NCBI RefSeq assembly: GCF_002879535.1 | Contig: NZ_PNOT02000198.1 | Span: forward strand, 1 to 40,678 | From: Mesorhizobium intechi | Lineage (GTDB): Bacteria > Pseudomonadota > Alphaproteobacteria > Rhizobiales > Rhizobiaceae | Direction: 5' to 3' | Length of the DNA stretch: 40,678 bases | Shown: piece after piece, positions 23,132 to 31,957 of the stretch | Layout: the number at the start of each line of letters is the position of its first letter | Position numbering within the stretch: position 1 is the first letter of the stretch | Position numbers and translations under genes: made by a program | Notes under the pieces: model-generated | The model's database searches: none | Told to the model about the DNA's origin: nothing | The model's input: only the letters and a program-made list of their open reading frames with translations

Positions 23132-25279
23132 TTACGGGCCATTCTGTTTGATGTATAGTTCGACTTCTCCGTCTATTTCTTTTCGAGTCGCGGGGTCTAT
23201 CTTCTTGGCTATCTCTGCCTTCGCCTGTTCTCCCTGATCGGCCCGAAGCCTCGCGGCGAGCGAGGCGTCGAAATAGGCTCGGCGCAGGTCAGGCTTGCCG
23301 GTGAATACCCCGTCGCGATGCCCCCAGGCGAGACGGACGTAGGCGTACTCGTTTCCCCGGTTCGCCGAAAGCTCAAGGAGGGTCAAGGCGCGGCGAGGAT
23401 CGGCAGGTAGCTTGCGGTCGCCTTTCAGATACAGCTGCGCCATAAAATAGGGCGCGTACCTGTTGCCCATGTCGTTTGCGCGCTGCAACAGGTCCAGTCC
23501 CCGCGGTACGTCCTTTTTCACGCCTTCGCCCGCGAGATACGCCTGTCCCAGATTTGCCATCGCATCGATCTGGCCGGTATCGGCTGCTGCTGAATACAAG
23601 GAGGCCGCCTGGACGTAGTCTTGCTTGACGCCCGTGCCGAGGCGGTACGCGTCGCCGAGCGCGGTGATCGCATTCGCCCAGCCACTTGATGCGGCCAGAC
23701 GATACCAAAGAACGCCTTCCTCCGGCAGCTTTGGTACGCCCTGGCCGGCAATATAGGCGGAGCCGATGTCGGTCCTGGCTCTGAGGTTGCCAAGCGCAGC
23801 GGCGCGAACGTAAAAGTCGAACGCGCGGCCGTAGTCGATCTCGCGCCCCATGCCGACGCGCGCCATGTAGCCCATGTTGATGAGCGCGGCGCTGTATTGC
23901 TGATTGCCGGCCAATTCGTAGAAATGCTCGGCCCAGCTGTAGCGCCTGGCAATTTCCAGAACACGGCCGAACTGGAACTGCAGGCGCGGATTGTTGATGT
24001 CGGCCGCCAGTGCGAAGGCACAGGCGCGCAACGCGTCCCGAACGTTGACGAGCCCGTTGGTGACACCAGGCACCGCGCGCTGTGGATCGTTGGGGTCGGC
24101 GGCGTAGAGATCGCAATCCGTGACCATCGTCCGCATGCCGCGCTGCGTGTCGGGCAGGTTGCTCGGCCAGATACGAAAGGTCTCGCTGACGGCGCGCTCG
24201 CCGGCCTGCTGGAATACGAACTCCTCGCTTAGCGCCTTGTCGCTCGCCTCGACCGGCGCCGCGGCCGCGATCGAGCTGGAGACCAAATTGCCGTTGACAT
24301 AGAGTCCGCGCTTGGTCAACGCAGCCACCTTGAAGCGGCTCTTCTCCGTCGCCTCGGCCGCGTAGCGGCTGTTCGGAAAGACCTTCACAAAGCGCTCGAA
24401 GTCCTCCGGATTCTGGCTGTCGCTGATGAAGGACCATAACACCTCATCGATGGTCAGGCCGCCATTCGCTTCGGCGGCGTGCTCGTTTTGCGCAACCTGC
24501 TTGCCGGCGTCACCCTGCCGGAAGACGAATTTCGTTTCGATCGAGCCGGTGATCCAGGGAATTTGGGAGCCGCCCGTCGCCTGGCGAACGTCGCCGCGCA
24601 CCGTGCGGAATGTGTCGTACACATCGAGATTGGGCATGAGCAGGGCGTTGGCGAGCGCCGACGAATAGGGGCTGTTGATGCCCGTCCCGTCATAGGCGAC
24701 CTCACCGGCGCTGGTGGCAAAGGCCACCAGCACCTGGCCGCTGCCGGCCTCCGTGTAGGCGAGGCCTTGCTGCAACCCCTTCTCCTTGGCCACCGGATTG
24801 TTGCGGCAGGCATCGAGGATGAAGACTTTCACGCCGACCGGATCGTTCTTCACGATGTCGATCAGATCGTTGAGCCTCATGGCGTCGGCCGCGACGTCCT
24901 TGGCCGACGAGATACGCGTATCGACGGGGAGCAGCAGGTTCTGGCCGTTATACTGCAGGGCATGGCCGGCATAATAGAAGACCGCCATGTCGGCGCCTAT
25001 CAGATGCGCGCGTATCGCGTCGTTCAGGTCTTTCTCCGCCGATTTCTTGACATCGTAAAAGAGCAGGACGTCGAATTTGAGCTCGGTCAAGGTATTGGCG
25101 ATCAGCTTGGCGTCGTTGCGGGGATTGGTCAGCGGGGCAAACGGATATTCGCTGTTGCCGACGACAATGGCCGCACGCCGCTCGGCGTGGGCCTGGGCGA
25201 GCCATAGCGCGCTGAACGTGGCCAGGAGCGCGAGCAGGAGGCCTTGCCTCAAATAGCTGGAAAAGCTCGTTCGCAACAT
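23132..25279 (-). CDS. Secreted caspase-like (C14) protein with SEL1 repeats
   Basis: A 715-residue protein. A signal peptide (about 10-32, ending AHAE) is followed at once by a caspase/metacaspase-type domain: RRAAIVVGNSEY, the catalytic His106 in FYYAGHALQ and Cys158 in FILDACRNNP, both intact. A middle region of about 150 residues has no clear domain. From about 440 to 690 a series of helical pairs with A-x-x-x-G/Y-x-x-G spacing (INMGYMARVGMG, DIGSAYIAGQGVP, ALGDAYRLGTGV, NLGQAYLAGEGV) are SEL1-like repeats, used for protein binding. The peptidase is probably periplasmic and cuts after basic residues if it follows the metacaspase pattern. Neighbours give no clue to its target. Confidence 0.9.
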   Translation of the reverse strand: MLRTSFSSYLRQGLLLALLATFSALWLAQAHAERRAAIVVGNSEYPFAPLTNPRNDAKLIANTLTELKFDVLLFYDVKKSAEKDLNDAIRAHLIGADMAVFYYAGHALQYNGQNLLLPVDTRISSAKDVAADAMRLNDLIDIVKNDPVGVKVFILDACRNNPVAKEKGLQQGLAYTEAGSGQVLVAFATSAGEVAYDGTGINSPYSSALANALLMPNLDVYDTFRTVRGDVRQATGGSQIPWITGSIETKFVFRQGDAGKQVAQNEHAAEANGGLTIDEVLWSFISDSQNPEDFERFVKVFPNSRYAAEATEKSRFKVAALTKRGLYVNGNLVSSSIAAAAPVEASDKALSEEFVFQQAGERAVSETFRIWPSNLPDTQRGMRTMVTDCDLYAADPNDPQRAVPGVTNGLVNVRDALRACAFALAADINNPRLQFQFGRVLEIARRYSWAEHFYELAGNQQYSAALINMGYMARVGMGREIDYGRAFDFYVRAAALGNLRARTDIGSAYIAGQGVPKLPEEGVLWYRLAASSGWANAITALGDAYRLGTGVKQDYVQAASLYSAAADTGQIDAMANLGQAYLAGEGVKKDVPRGLDLLQRANDMGNRYAPYFMAQLYLKGDRKLPADPRRALTLLELSANRGNEYAYVRLAWGHRDGVFTGKPDLRRAYFDASLAARLRADQGEQAKAEIAKKIDPATRKEIDGEVELYIKQNGP

Positions 25280-25346
25280 GCCTTCACCGCCATCTTCCAG
25301 AGGGAAGCATCCAGCTGATCATAACCCAAGCAACGGCAAAACTCCA

Positions 25347-25376
25347 ACGCCCGCGGGCGCCGTGCACGGCGGGCGT
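25347..25376. other. Hairpin upstream of the caspase-like gene
   Basis: ACGCCCGC (25347-25354) and GCGGGCGT (25369-25376) are perfect eight-base arms. It lies between the caspase-like gene and the gene remnant. No T-run follows, so its role is open. Confidence 0.35.
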
Positions 25377-25439
25377 CGCAACCTCACATACCGCTGGAGC
25401 CTCGGATCAGGCCGGAAAAACCGAGCGCCGCCGACGTCG

Positions 25440-25615
25440 CGAGGCGCGCCGCGCCGAACATGTTTCGGTATTCGACCGACAGCACGCGCTCTCCCATGAC
25501 ATCAGCGCGGATTTCGTCGCCAATGACAGGGTCGATGCCGTGACAGGCGCGCCGGCGACGGAAGCCGCCGCTCACCCTCAAGCTCGTCGCCAAACGGCCC
25601 GGCGAGCCGGGGTAG
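25440..25615 (+). pseudogene. Decayed copy of the C-terminal domain of the AI-2E-type protein
   Basis: One frame here reads SHDISADFVANDRVDAVTGAP, which matches AQDINADFVAHGMVDAVTGAL near the end of the protein encoded at 16670-18658. After one frame change it continues as PPLTLKLVAKRPGEPG and a TAG at 25613-25615, matching PPVALKLVAKRR. So a related gene end survives with a frameshift and no 5' part. It ends 13 bases before the EcfG promoter of the next gene. Confidence 0.75.
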
Positions 25616-25627
25616 CTCAAGCCCGCC

Positions 25628-25653
25628 GGAACACAATGTCATGCCACCGCGTT
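25628..25653 (+). promoter_or_regulatory. EcfG promoter, full consensus, of the 76-aa gene
   Basis: GGAAC (25628-25632), 17 bases, CGTT (25650-25653). The ATG of the next gene is 41 bases downstream, leaving a leader of about 30 bases with a TGGAGG ribosome site. Confidence 0.8.
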
Positions 25654-25693
25654 TCATTGTCCTGGAAGGGACGATTTTGATGGAGGCTGAACA

Positions 25694-25924
25694 ATGCGCA
25701 GCTTCGAAATGGTCGATCTGCTGTACGTGGTCGAGGCCTGCAAGCACGACCGAGTGGTCGGAAATTTTGTCTCGATGGCCGAGGGCGTGGAAGAGTTGCG
25801 GGTGCTGACCGGCGATTTCGTGTCGCCGGACGATGTGGTGGCAAACGCCCTGTCCAGCGTGGCCCTTGCACGAGGCTGCTCCGTTTTGTTCGACGAACAG
25901 GCAGGCGCTGAAATCCAGCTTTGA
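25694..25924 (+). CDS. Small protein of unknown function under an EcfG promoter
   Basis: A 76-residue soluble acidic protein (SFEMVDLLYVVEACKHDRVV, then VSPDDVVANALSSVALARGC). I do not recognise a family. GGAGG lies seven bases before the ATG, and a full-consensus EcfG promoter sits just upstream, so expression in the general stress response is likely (inference). The 200 bases after it carry no gene; the hairpin at 26079-26104 faces the next gene. Confidence 0.75.
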   Translation: MRSFEMVDLLYVVEACKHDRVVGNFVSMAEGVEELRVLTGDFVSPDDVVANALSSVALARGCSVLFDEQAGAEIQL

Positions 25925-26078
25925 CTCCCTGGCAGCCCCCAGCACGTGGTCGCTGCCGCAAAGGCGGCGAAGGACGATGGGTTTCCGTCCGCCCGCAAGT
26001 TCGGTGCGGGAATCTGCTTGCGCGCATAAGCCATTCTGGTTCCGTCGCCAATTGTTTCAACTGCAGAATTCAGGCAAA

Positions 26079-26104
26079 CGCCCGCCACCTTGATGTGGCG
26101 GGCG
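26079..26104 (-). terminator. Terminator-like hairpin after the repeat-rich DUF1236 gene
   Basis: CGCCCGCCAC (26079-26088) and GTGGCGGGCG (26095-26104) are perfect ten-base arms around a six-base loop. On the minus strand it follows the DUF1236 stop by 20 bases and is followed by TTTG. It may also stop transcripts of the convergent 76-aa gene. Confidence 0.65.
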
Positions 26105-26124
26105 GTTCGAAGCCCTGGCCCAAG

Positions 26125-26919
26125 TCAGGTCAGGATAAGCACGACCTTCAACGTATCTGGATCGACGATGACGATCCGGCCGTCGGCCAATACGAAATAC
26201 TCGTAGCTTTCATAGGCCGGTACGATCTTGACTATGCGGGCGGGCAGACGATGCAGCCGGATCTTGTGCCGGGGTACCTCGACGCCGACTGAAATGTCGA
26301 AATCGACAGTGGACACCGGCTCGACCTTGGTCTCCTTGATGACCTGGGTGATCTGGGTCTTCTGTTCGACCGTCACATTGCTGATGGAAGCAGTCGACCC
26401 CTGATCAGTCTGTGCAGAGGCCTTGCCCTGAGCCTGCTGGTCGGTCTGGACCTTGGCCTTGCCCTGCGCCTGCTGATCGGTGGTCGCATTTGCCTTGCCC
26501 TGAGCCTGCTGGTCGGTCTGGACCTTGGCCTTGCCCTGCGCCTGCTGATCGGTGGTCGCATTTGCCTTGCCCTGAGCCTGCTGGTCGGTCTGGACCTTGG
26601 CCTTGCCTTGGGCCTGCTGATCGGTGGTGGCGTTTGCCTTGCCCTGGGCCTGCTGGTCGGTCTCGACCTTGGCCTTGCCCTGAGCCTGCTCGTCGGTCTT
26701 GAGCTTCGGCTTGCCTTGAGCCTGCTGGTCCGTCTGGACCTTTGCCTTGCCTTGGGCCTGATCGCCCATCTTCATCTTCGAGCCTTTTTGACAGTCGGCC
26801 GTGCCGGCGGCGCAATTGGCGTCGCCGCCAGACTGGGTTTCAGCCGGCTGGGTCTGAGCCACCGCGGCACCGCATCCAATGCCGAGCGCGAGCATGCTGG
26901 TCATCAAAATTTGCTTCAT
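26125..26919 (-). CDS. Exported DUF1236 protein with long 12-residue repeats
   Basis: A 264-residue protein from the ATG at 26917-26919, which follows GAGGAGA. A signal peptide (about 1-21, ending AVAQ) is followed by ten tandem 12-residue units of the form DQQAQGKAxxxT (about residues 52-171), hydrophilic and probably unfolded. The C-terminal 85 residues match DUF1236: VGVEVPRHKIRLHRLPARIVKIVP and YFVLADGRIVIVDPDTLKVV. DUF1236 proteins are exported and of unknown function. A second, short DUF1236 gene is divergent from it. A near-EcfG promoter (26959-26983) lies upstream. The frame stays open to 27033 but the extra part overlaps the promoter region. Confidence 0.85.
   Translation of the reverse strand: MKQILMTSMLALGIGCGAAVAQTQPAETQSGGDANCAAGTADCQKGSKMKMGDQAQGKAKVQTDQQAQGKPKLKTDEQAQGKAKVETDQQAQGKANATTDQQAQGKAKVQTDQQAQGKANATTDQQAQGKAKVQTDQQAQGKANATTDQQAQGKAKVQTDQQAQGKASAQTDQGSTASISNVTVEQKTQITQVIKETKVEPVSTVDFDISVGVEVPRHKIRLHRLPARIVKIVPAYESYEYFVLADGRIVIVDPDTLKVVLILT
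26407..26766 (-). repeat. 36-base (72-base higher-order) coding tandem repeat
   Basis: Ten in-frame 36-base units encode the DQQAQGKA repeats. Units alternate between KVQT and NATT endings, so the repeat is nearly exact at 72 bases, best seen at 26420-26491 and 26492-26563. This points to recent duplication of unit pairs. Confidence 0.9.
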
Positions 26920-26958
26920 GGGAGGTCTCCTCGAAAGCATCAGTCCCTTCGAGGGGTA

Positions 26959-26983
26959 AACCTCAACGAAAAAATTTCGTTCC
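26959..26983 (-). promoter_or_regulatory. EcfG-like promoter of the repeat-rich DUF1236 gene
   Basis: On the minus strand: GGAAC (26983-26979), 16 bases, GGTT (26962-26959). One base differs from the CGTT consensus. The ATG is 40 bases downstream. Confidence 0.5.
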
Positions 26984-27019
26984 AGGCGAATCGGCAAAAG
27001 GGACAGGTGGAAATCTAGC

Positions 27020-27044
27020 GGAACAAGCCACATCCGATGGCGTT
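27020..27044 (+). promoter_or_regulatory. EcfG promoter, full consensus, of the short DUF1236 gene
   Basis: GGAAC (27020-27024), 16 bases, CGTT (27041-27044). The ATG at 27143 is about 90 bases after the predicted start, so the message has a longer leader than the others. Confidence 0.75.
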
Positions 27045-27142
27045 ACGGCGAGAGCCCGCGGCTGCCAATGATGTCAATCGCGCAGCGTCGCGGCTCGCAC
27101 TTCCAAAGGAAACTCGCACTTGCAAAAGGAAAGGAGACAACC

Positions 27143-27442
27143 ATGAGGATACATCTTACCACTGCCGCGGCAGGACTTTTGCTACTCGCCGGCGTCGGTG
27201 CCGCCGCCGCTCAGGATGTGGTGATCCAGCCAGAGCAGGAAACGGTGATCAAGAAGTATGTGCACAAGCAGCCGCTGGCTTCCGTCAAGCTTCCCGGAGT
27301 TGAACTCAATGTCGGCACTGCTCTGCCCGACACCGTCGAACTCCATGAAGTTCCCAACGTCAAATACCGCTACGTCGTGGTGGACAATCAAACTGTCGTG
27401 GTTGATCCCACCACACGCAAGATCGTCAAGGTCATTCAGTGA
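27143..27442 (+). CDS. Short exported DUF1236 protein
   Basis: A 99-residue protein with signal peptide (AAAGLLLLAGVGAAAAQ) and a DUF1236 domain: GTALPDTVELHEVPNVKYRYVV followed by VVVDPTTRKIVKVI. The ATG follows AAGGAGA. It shares its C-terminal half with the repeat-rich protein on the other strand but lacks the repeats. A full EcfG promoter precedes it. Role unknown; probably a periplasmic stress protein (inference). Confidence 0.85.
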   Translation: MRIHLTTAAAGLLLLAGVGAAAAQDVVIQPEQETVIKKYVHKQPLASVKLPGVELNVGTALPDTVELHEVPNVKYRYVVVDNQTVVVDPTTRKIVKVIQ

Positions 27443-27454
27443 TCCAGGCCCATC

Positions 27455-27485
27455 AAGGCCCGCCGCTTCCTCGGTGGCGGGCCTT
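27455..27485 (+). terminator. Terminator-like hairpin after the short DUF1236 gene
   Basis: AAGGCCCGCC (27455-27464) and GGCGGGCCTT (27476-27485) are perfect ten-base arms, 12 bases after the stop. It lies between convergent genes and may serve the plus strand. The 180 bases from here to the next gene show nothing else. Confidence 0.65.
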
Positions 27486-27667
27486 GCCGCTGACGACGGC
27501 GACCGACGGTTTGCGGGCAGAATATCCGTCTGGCGTTCCTCGTGGTTTGCGGACAGCTGCCATCGTCAGGCGGGGCCTTTGAGCCATCACCAATAGACTT
27601 CAGCGGCAGTGCGCGGAAAAGCACCGGCCCCCGCATCCAATGCCGCGATGAACGTGCTGGAGCCCAG

Positions 27668-28720
<1,053 letters not shown>

Positions 28721-28850
28721 TCAGTTGCCATAGGTGTCCGGCGCTGTCTCAACCGACTGTGATCAAGGGCGCCAGGCAGGCCCAGGCCGGAGCCACGCGT
28801 CAGTCCGGATATTGGACGCCGCGACCGGAGGGCGCGACGCTAGGGCGACA

Positions 28851-29156
28851 TCACTGGATCGAGGCCGGCTGGGAGAGATCGAGGGGGACGTTCGCTGGTT
28901 CCTCACCCTCGACAATGCCGTTTCCAGACAGCGCCAACCCATTGCCCAAAGCGTCGAATTCGATCGCCGCGCCAAGCAGTTGGGCAGCTCGCAGAACCAG
29001 ATATTCAACATCCTCGAGGGCGACGTTCTCGGCCAGATTCTTGACCCTGACCTGCTCGGCCGTCGCCGTGATGTTGACGATGCCGGCCGTCTTGAATGCC
29101 CTCTCGACCGCCGAATTGACGTCGCCGCGCAAGCGCATGGAGTAATCGTAACGCAT
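28851..29156 (-). CDS. Small protein of unknown function
   Basis: A 101-residue soluble protein that I do not recognise. GGGAGG five bases before the ATG supports the start. The middle (SAVERAFKTAGIVNITATAEQVRVKNLAENVALEDVEY, in part) alternates helix and strand; the C-terminus is acidic. No EcfG element is visible upstream. The region from 29157 to 29428 between it and the next gene is unusually AT-rich and holds the promoters for both directions. Confidence 0.65.
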   Translation of the reverse strand: MRYDYSMRLRGDVNSAVERAFKTAGIVNITATAEQVRVKNLAENVALEDVEYLVLRAAQLLGAAIEFDALGNGLALSGNGIVEGEEPANVPLDLSQPASIQ

Positions 29157-29224
29157 CGAAACCTCCCAATGCGAATGGTTTTCCGTTCAGGCTGAAGCAT
29201 GCGCCCGGGGTGTCGGTCTGGCAA

Positions 29225-29428
29225 GTGAAATCTTCAAAATATACAAATAAAATCAGTTAGTTAGTTTAATTACAGGAATGGGCATCAGGCGTCTGATACG
29301 CATCATGCGCTGGATGCGCGGAGACCCCACTGGCCGGTCTTGACGCGTCATGTGGGCTATCATAATTATAAGCCGAATGAGCTAGATACTAACTCAGCGT
29401 ATTTTAGTCCTGAGCGGGGAGCGCGCAC
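29225..29428. other. AT-rich intergenic stretch
   Basis: In a GC-rich window this piece stands out (for example 29229-29275). It holds small dyads such as ATCAG-GCGT-CTGAT near 29285-29298 and ATAATTAT near 29360. It probably carries divergent promoters and perhaps the autoregulatory site of the ribbon-helix-helix protein. Confidence 0.35.
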
Positions 29429-29662
29429 ATGGCTGAACTGGAACGTCCGGAACGGCTGCAGATCATGCTCACCACGGACGAATTGGCGGCGCTGGAAAAC
29501 TGGCGTTTCGAAAAGCGCATGCCGAGCCGCTCGGCAGCGGTGCGGGAACTGTTGCGGCGCGGTCTTTCCTCGGACGGGTTCCTGATGGCCGAGCAGGGCG
29601 TCAAGTCGCAGGAGTTCGGCGTGCTGCCCGACGGCAAGACAGGCGATCAGCCTTCGGAGTGA
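29429..29662 (+). CDS. Ribbon-helix-helix-like small DNA-binding protein
   Basis: A 77-residue protein. ERLQIMLTTDELAALENWR gives the beta-strand and first helix, and MPSRSAAVRELLRRGL the second helix of the ribbon-helix-helix fold. The last 25 residues are a polar tail. Such proteins bind DNA as dimers and often control their own gene; no toxin gene adjoins it, so an antitoxin role is not supported. The histidine kinase gene starts 25 bases downstream on the same strand. Confidence 0.72.
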   Translation: MAELERPERLQIMLTTDELAALENWRFEKRMPSRSAAVRELLRRGLSSDGFLMAEQGVKSQEFGVLPDGKTGDQPSE

Positions 29663-29685
29663 AGCTGGTTTCATCGGTGGCGCGC

Positions 29686-29719
29686 GCATGCGAATTGACA
29701 CGGCATGCGAATTGACTCG
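29686..29719 (+). repeat. 17-base direct repeat at the histidine kinase start
   Basis: GCATGCGAATTGACACG (29686-29702) and GCATGCGAATTGACTCG (29703-29719) differ at one base. The first copy includes the farthest upstream ATG of the kinase. Each copy contains the palindrome GCATGC. Confidence 0.8.
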
Positions 29720-30905
29720 GGGAGATTGTCTTGATCCGCTTGCGCACTACCTCATGCCGATGAGCGAAATGGTGGCGGCGACGGTGGACATCGCAAACAA
29801 CCAAAAACACGACGCGACCGCGGACGCACGCCTCGCGGCCATCGTCGATTCCTCTTTCGATGCCATCATCAGCAAGGATTTGACCAGCATCATCACGAGC
29901 TGGAACCTGGCGGCAGAACGCATGTTCGGCTACACCGCCGAGGAAGCCGTCGGCCAGTCGATCCTCATGCTCATCCCCGATCACCTCAAGAGCGAGGAGA
30001 CCGAGATCATCAGCAAGGTTCGCGGTGGCCACCGCGTGGCGAGTTATGAGACGACGCGGAGGCGCAAGGACGGCGTGCTTATCTCCGTCTCGCTGACGGT
30101 TTCGCCGATCAAGAACGCCAATGGCGAGATCGTCGGCGCCTCCAAGATCGCCCGCGACATTTCCGCCGCAAAGGAGAGCGAGCGCCGGATCAGGCTGCTG
30201 ATGCGCGAGGTCAACCATCGCGTCAAGAACCAGTTCGCGGTCATCCTTTCGATGGTCAGGGAGACGAGCAAGCGCTCGACCGACCCGCTGGAGTTCGAGG
30301 AATTGATCCGCGCCCGGATCATGGCGCTGTCGCGTTCGCATGATCTGCTCGTCACCTCGGAGTGGGCCGGCGCCAGCCTGTTCGACCTGATCCAGGAACA
30401 TCTGAAACCCTTCGGCCGCGAGGAGCAGATCCTGCTCTCCGGCCCCGTCCTGACGCTGCAGTCGAATGCGGTGCAGAATCTAGGCATGGCTTTCCACGAA
30501 CTCGGCACGAATTCCTCCAAATATGGCGCGTTGGGCAGCGAAGACGGCCAGGTCAAGATCACCTGGACAATCAGCTCAGGCGCGCAGGAATCCGGCGCCC
30601 AGGATTTGGGTGCCAAGGACTTTGGCACCAACAGTGTCGCTGCATCGGGCGGACGCGACTTCCAGCTTTGCTGGACCGAGACTTCGACGCCTCGCCCGGA
30701 CGACAAGGCTGACGAGAGCGCGCGCAAGGGGTTCGGCACCGTTGTCCTGCAGCGGGTGGCGCCGCAGTCGCTGGGCGGTTCGGCTCAACTGGAGCGCTCG
30801 CCCGGCCGTCTCAGCTGGCGCCTCAATGCGCCGCTCGCATCGATCATCGTGCCGCAAGCCGGCGTCGACGCCGACGACGACGCAGCGCCGGGATTCGGCC
30901 GCTGA
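29688..30905 (+). CDS. PAS-containing HWE/HisKA_2 sensor histidine kinase
   Basis: A 405-residue soluble kinase. A PAS domain spans about 46-160 (FDAIISKDLTSIITSWNLAAERMFGYTAEEAVG and the PAC end EIVGASKIARDIS). The phospho-acceptor is His177 in LLMREVNHRVKNQFAV, the N-box is GMAFHELGTNSSKYGAL (269-285), and LCWTE (327-331) is the tryptophan-Glu motif of the HWE group; the glycine loop KGFGT is near 347. A low-complexity insert (SGAQESGAQDLGAK) lies before WTE. Kinases of this class commonly feed PhyR and the EcfG stress response (family knowledge). ATG at 29754 is an alternative start that would leave the direct repeat untranslated. Confidence 0.87.
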   Translation: MRIDTACELTRGDCLDPLAHYLMPMSEMVAATVDIANNQKHDATADARLAAIVDSSFDAIISKDLTSIITSWNLAAERMFGYTAEEAVGQSILMLIPDHLKSEETEIISKVRGGHRVASYETTRRRKDGVLISVSLTVSPIKNANGEIVGASKIARDISAAKESERRIRLLMREVNHRVKNQFAVILSMVRETSKRSTDPLEFEELIRARIMALSRSHDLLVTSEWAGASLFDLIQEHLKPFGREEQILLSGPVLTLQSNAVQNLGMAFHELGTNSSKYGALGSEDGQVKITWTISSGAQESGAQDLGAKDFGTNSVAASGGRDFQLCWTETSTPRPDDKADESARKGFGTVVLQRVAPQSLGGSAQLERSPGRLSWRLNAPLASIIVPQAGVDADDDAAPGFGR

Positions 30906-31153
30906 GCGTCCGGTATGCCCCGTAGAAGGGAATTGGCGTCGTCTCTCCGTCGGGCAACGGTTGGATTTTGACCGGCACTGCAATCGCCGCGCTGTTCCGG
31001 ACCAGCGATAATCAGGGGCGGGTGGGCATAGCCCGCAAAAGGGCGTCGTGCCCAACCGGGGCCGCGGGTTTATCGCCGCCCCGGTTTGCCGATCCCGGGT
31101 GATGAGGGAGATGCCTTTCGGCATCGACTTCCCCAACGGTGATGCGGCGCGGC
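30906..31153. other. Intergenic, nothing recognised
   Basis: The stretch between the kinase stop and the DUF982 stop holds only short frames without ribosome sites, and a GC-rich dyad around 31060-31085. Confidence 0.35.
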
Positions 31154-31399
31154 CTACTCGACCAGTATATGCGCCTCGCGCGCGGCCTCGATCAGAGCCT
31201 CCCTGGCGGCAGCGGGAGGCAAGTCGCCACTCGTCGCCCGGCGGCAGGCGCGCAGGGCGGACTGATGTTTCAGGCTGCCTGCGTCGCGCCAATGCGTCGT
31301 CAGCAATTCGATGGCCTGCTGTGTATTGGAGAGGTGGCGCGTGGCGCCGGCCACACCGACCGAAACCACAACTGGCTTGGAGAACCACGCAGTTTCCAT
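31154..31399 (-). CDS. DUF982 protein
   Basis: An 81-residue protein. WFSKPVVVSVGVAG, ATRHLSNTQQAIELLTTHW and the C-terminal PPAAAREALIEAAREAHILV follow the DUF982 pattern. The function of this rhizobial family is unknown. The ATG at 31397-31399 is chosen because CGAGG lies five bases upstream; the frame is open to 31462. Two more DUF982 genes occur at 35508 and 35779. No EcfG element is seen upstream of this copy. Confidence 0.75.
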   Translation of the reverse strand: METAWFSKPVVVSVGVAGATRHLSNTQQAIELLTTHWRDAGSLKHQSALRACRRATSGDLPPAAAREALIEAAREAHILVE

Positions 31400-31726
31400 T
31401 GGAACCTCGAGAAGGTTGCCGGCTAAAACGCGTATGTCGGCGCAAGGTTTCATCCTTTCCAATCACCGTCGCGTGAAGCCGGGCACTCCTGTTGGCGCAA
31501 CGCCTCGTCCCTGGCTGCGCCAACCCTGCACGATGTCGGCGCTCACCTCGACGATGGCGGCACCTTCGGACGTTCGCTCGGCCAGGTCCTGCGGGTCTTC
31601 TCGATGGAAAGAAAAACGCGTTCCCCAGTCCGCGGGATCGCCTGGAAAATGGCGTCGGTAGCGCACTGGAAACCACGCGTGGTAACTGTTGATTCAACCA
31701 TTGATGGTATTTTACATGTGTGTGGT

Positions 31727-31770
31727 GGCGGCTCCGGCTGTGCAACGGGGGCCGGGTTACCGGAGCCGCC
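31727..31770. other. 11-bp perfect inverted repeat
   Basis: GGCGGCTCCGG (31727-31737) and CCGGAGCCGCC (31760-31770) are exact reverse complements around a 22-base loop. No gene ends next to it on either strand. Confidence 0.5.
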
Positions 31771-31789
31771 TACGCGGTCCGGTTGGGGT

Positions 31790-31826
31790 TTGACCGCGCT
31801 GTTCCAAAATAGGACAGCGCGGTCAA
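31790..31826. terminator. 13-bp perfect hairpin, possible bidirectional terminator
   Basis: TTGACCGCGCTGT (31790-31802) and ACAGCGCGGTCAA (31814-31826) form a long perfect stem with an 11-base loop. No long T-run follows on either side. It could stop transcripts or be an operator. Confidence 0.4.
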
Positions 31827-31925
31827 CGATTCGTTAAAATCCAAAACGGCTAATTAAGTTGCCGCTAATTGAACGGCGATTTTGCCGCGATGGGATCCGA
31901 TCAAAGGTGAAATCGCCGGTTGATT

Positions 31926-31950
31926 GGAACATTAGTCATATCTAATTGTT
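31926..31950 (+). promoter_or_regulatory. EcfG-like promoter in front of a hairpin series
   Basis: GGAAC (31926-31930), 16 bases, TGTT (31947-31950). One base off the CGTT consensus. The predicted transcript start is at the base of the first hairpin of the next feature. Confidence 0.4.
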
Positions 31951-31957
31951 TGTGTTT

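Noticed and set aside
26407..26766. CRISPR-like array
   Set aside because: The repeats are contiguous, in frame and code for DQQAQGKA units; there are no unique spacers and no cas genes.
31463..31666. 67-codon minus-strand frame from a GTG
   Set aside because: The translation is fairly protein-like, but there is no ribosome site and no family resemblance; left out as unsupported.
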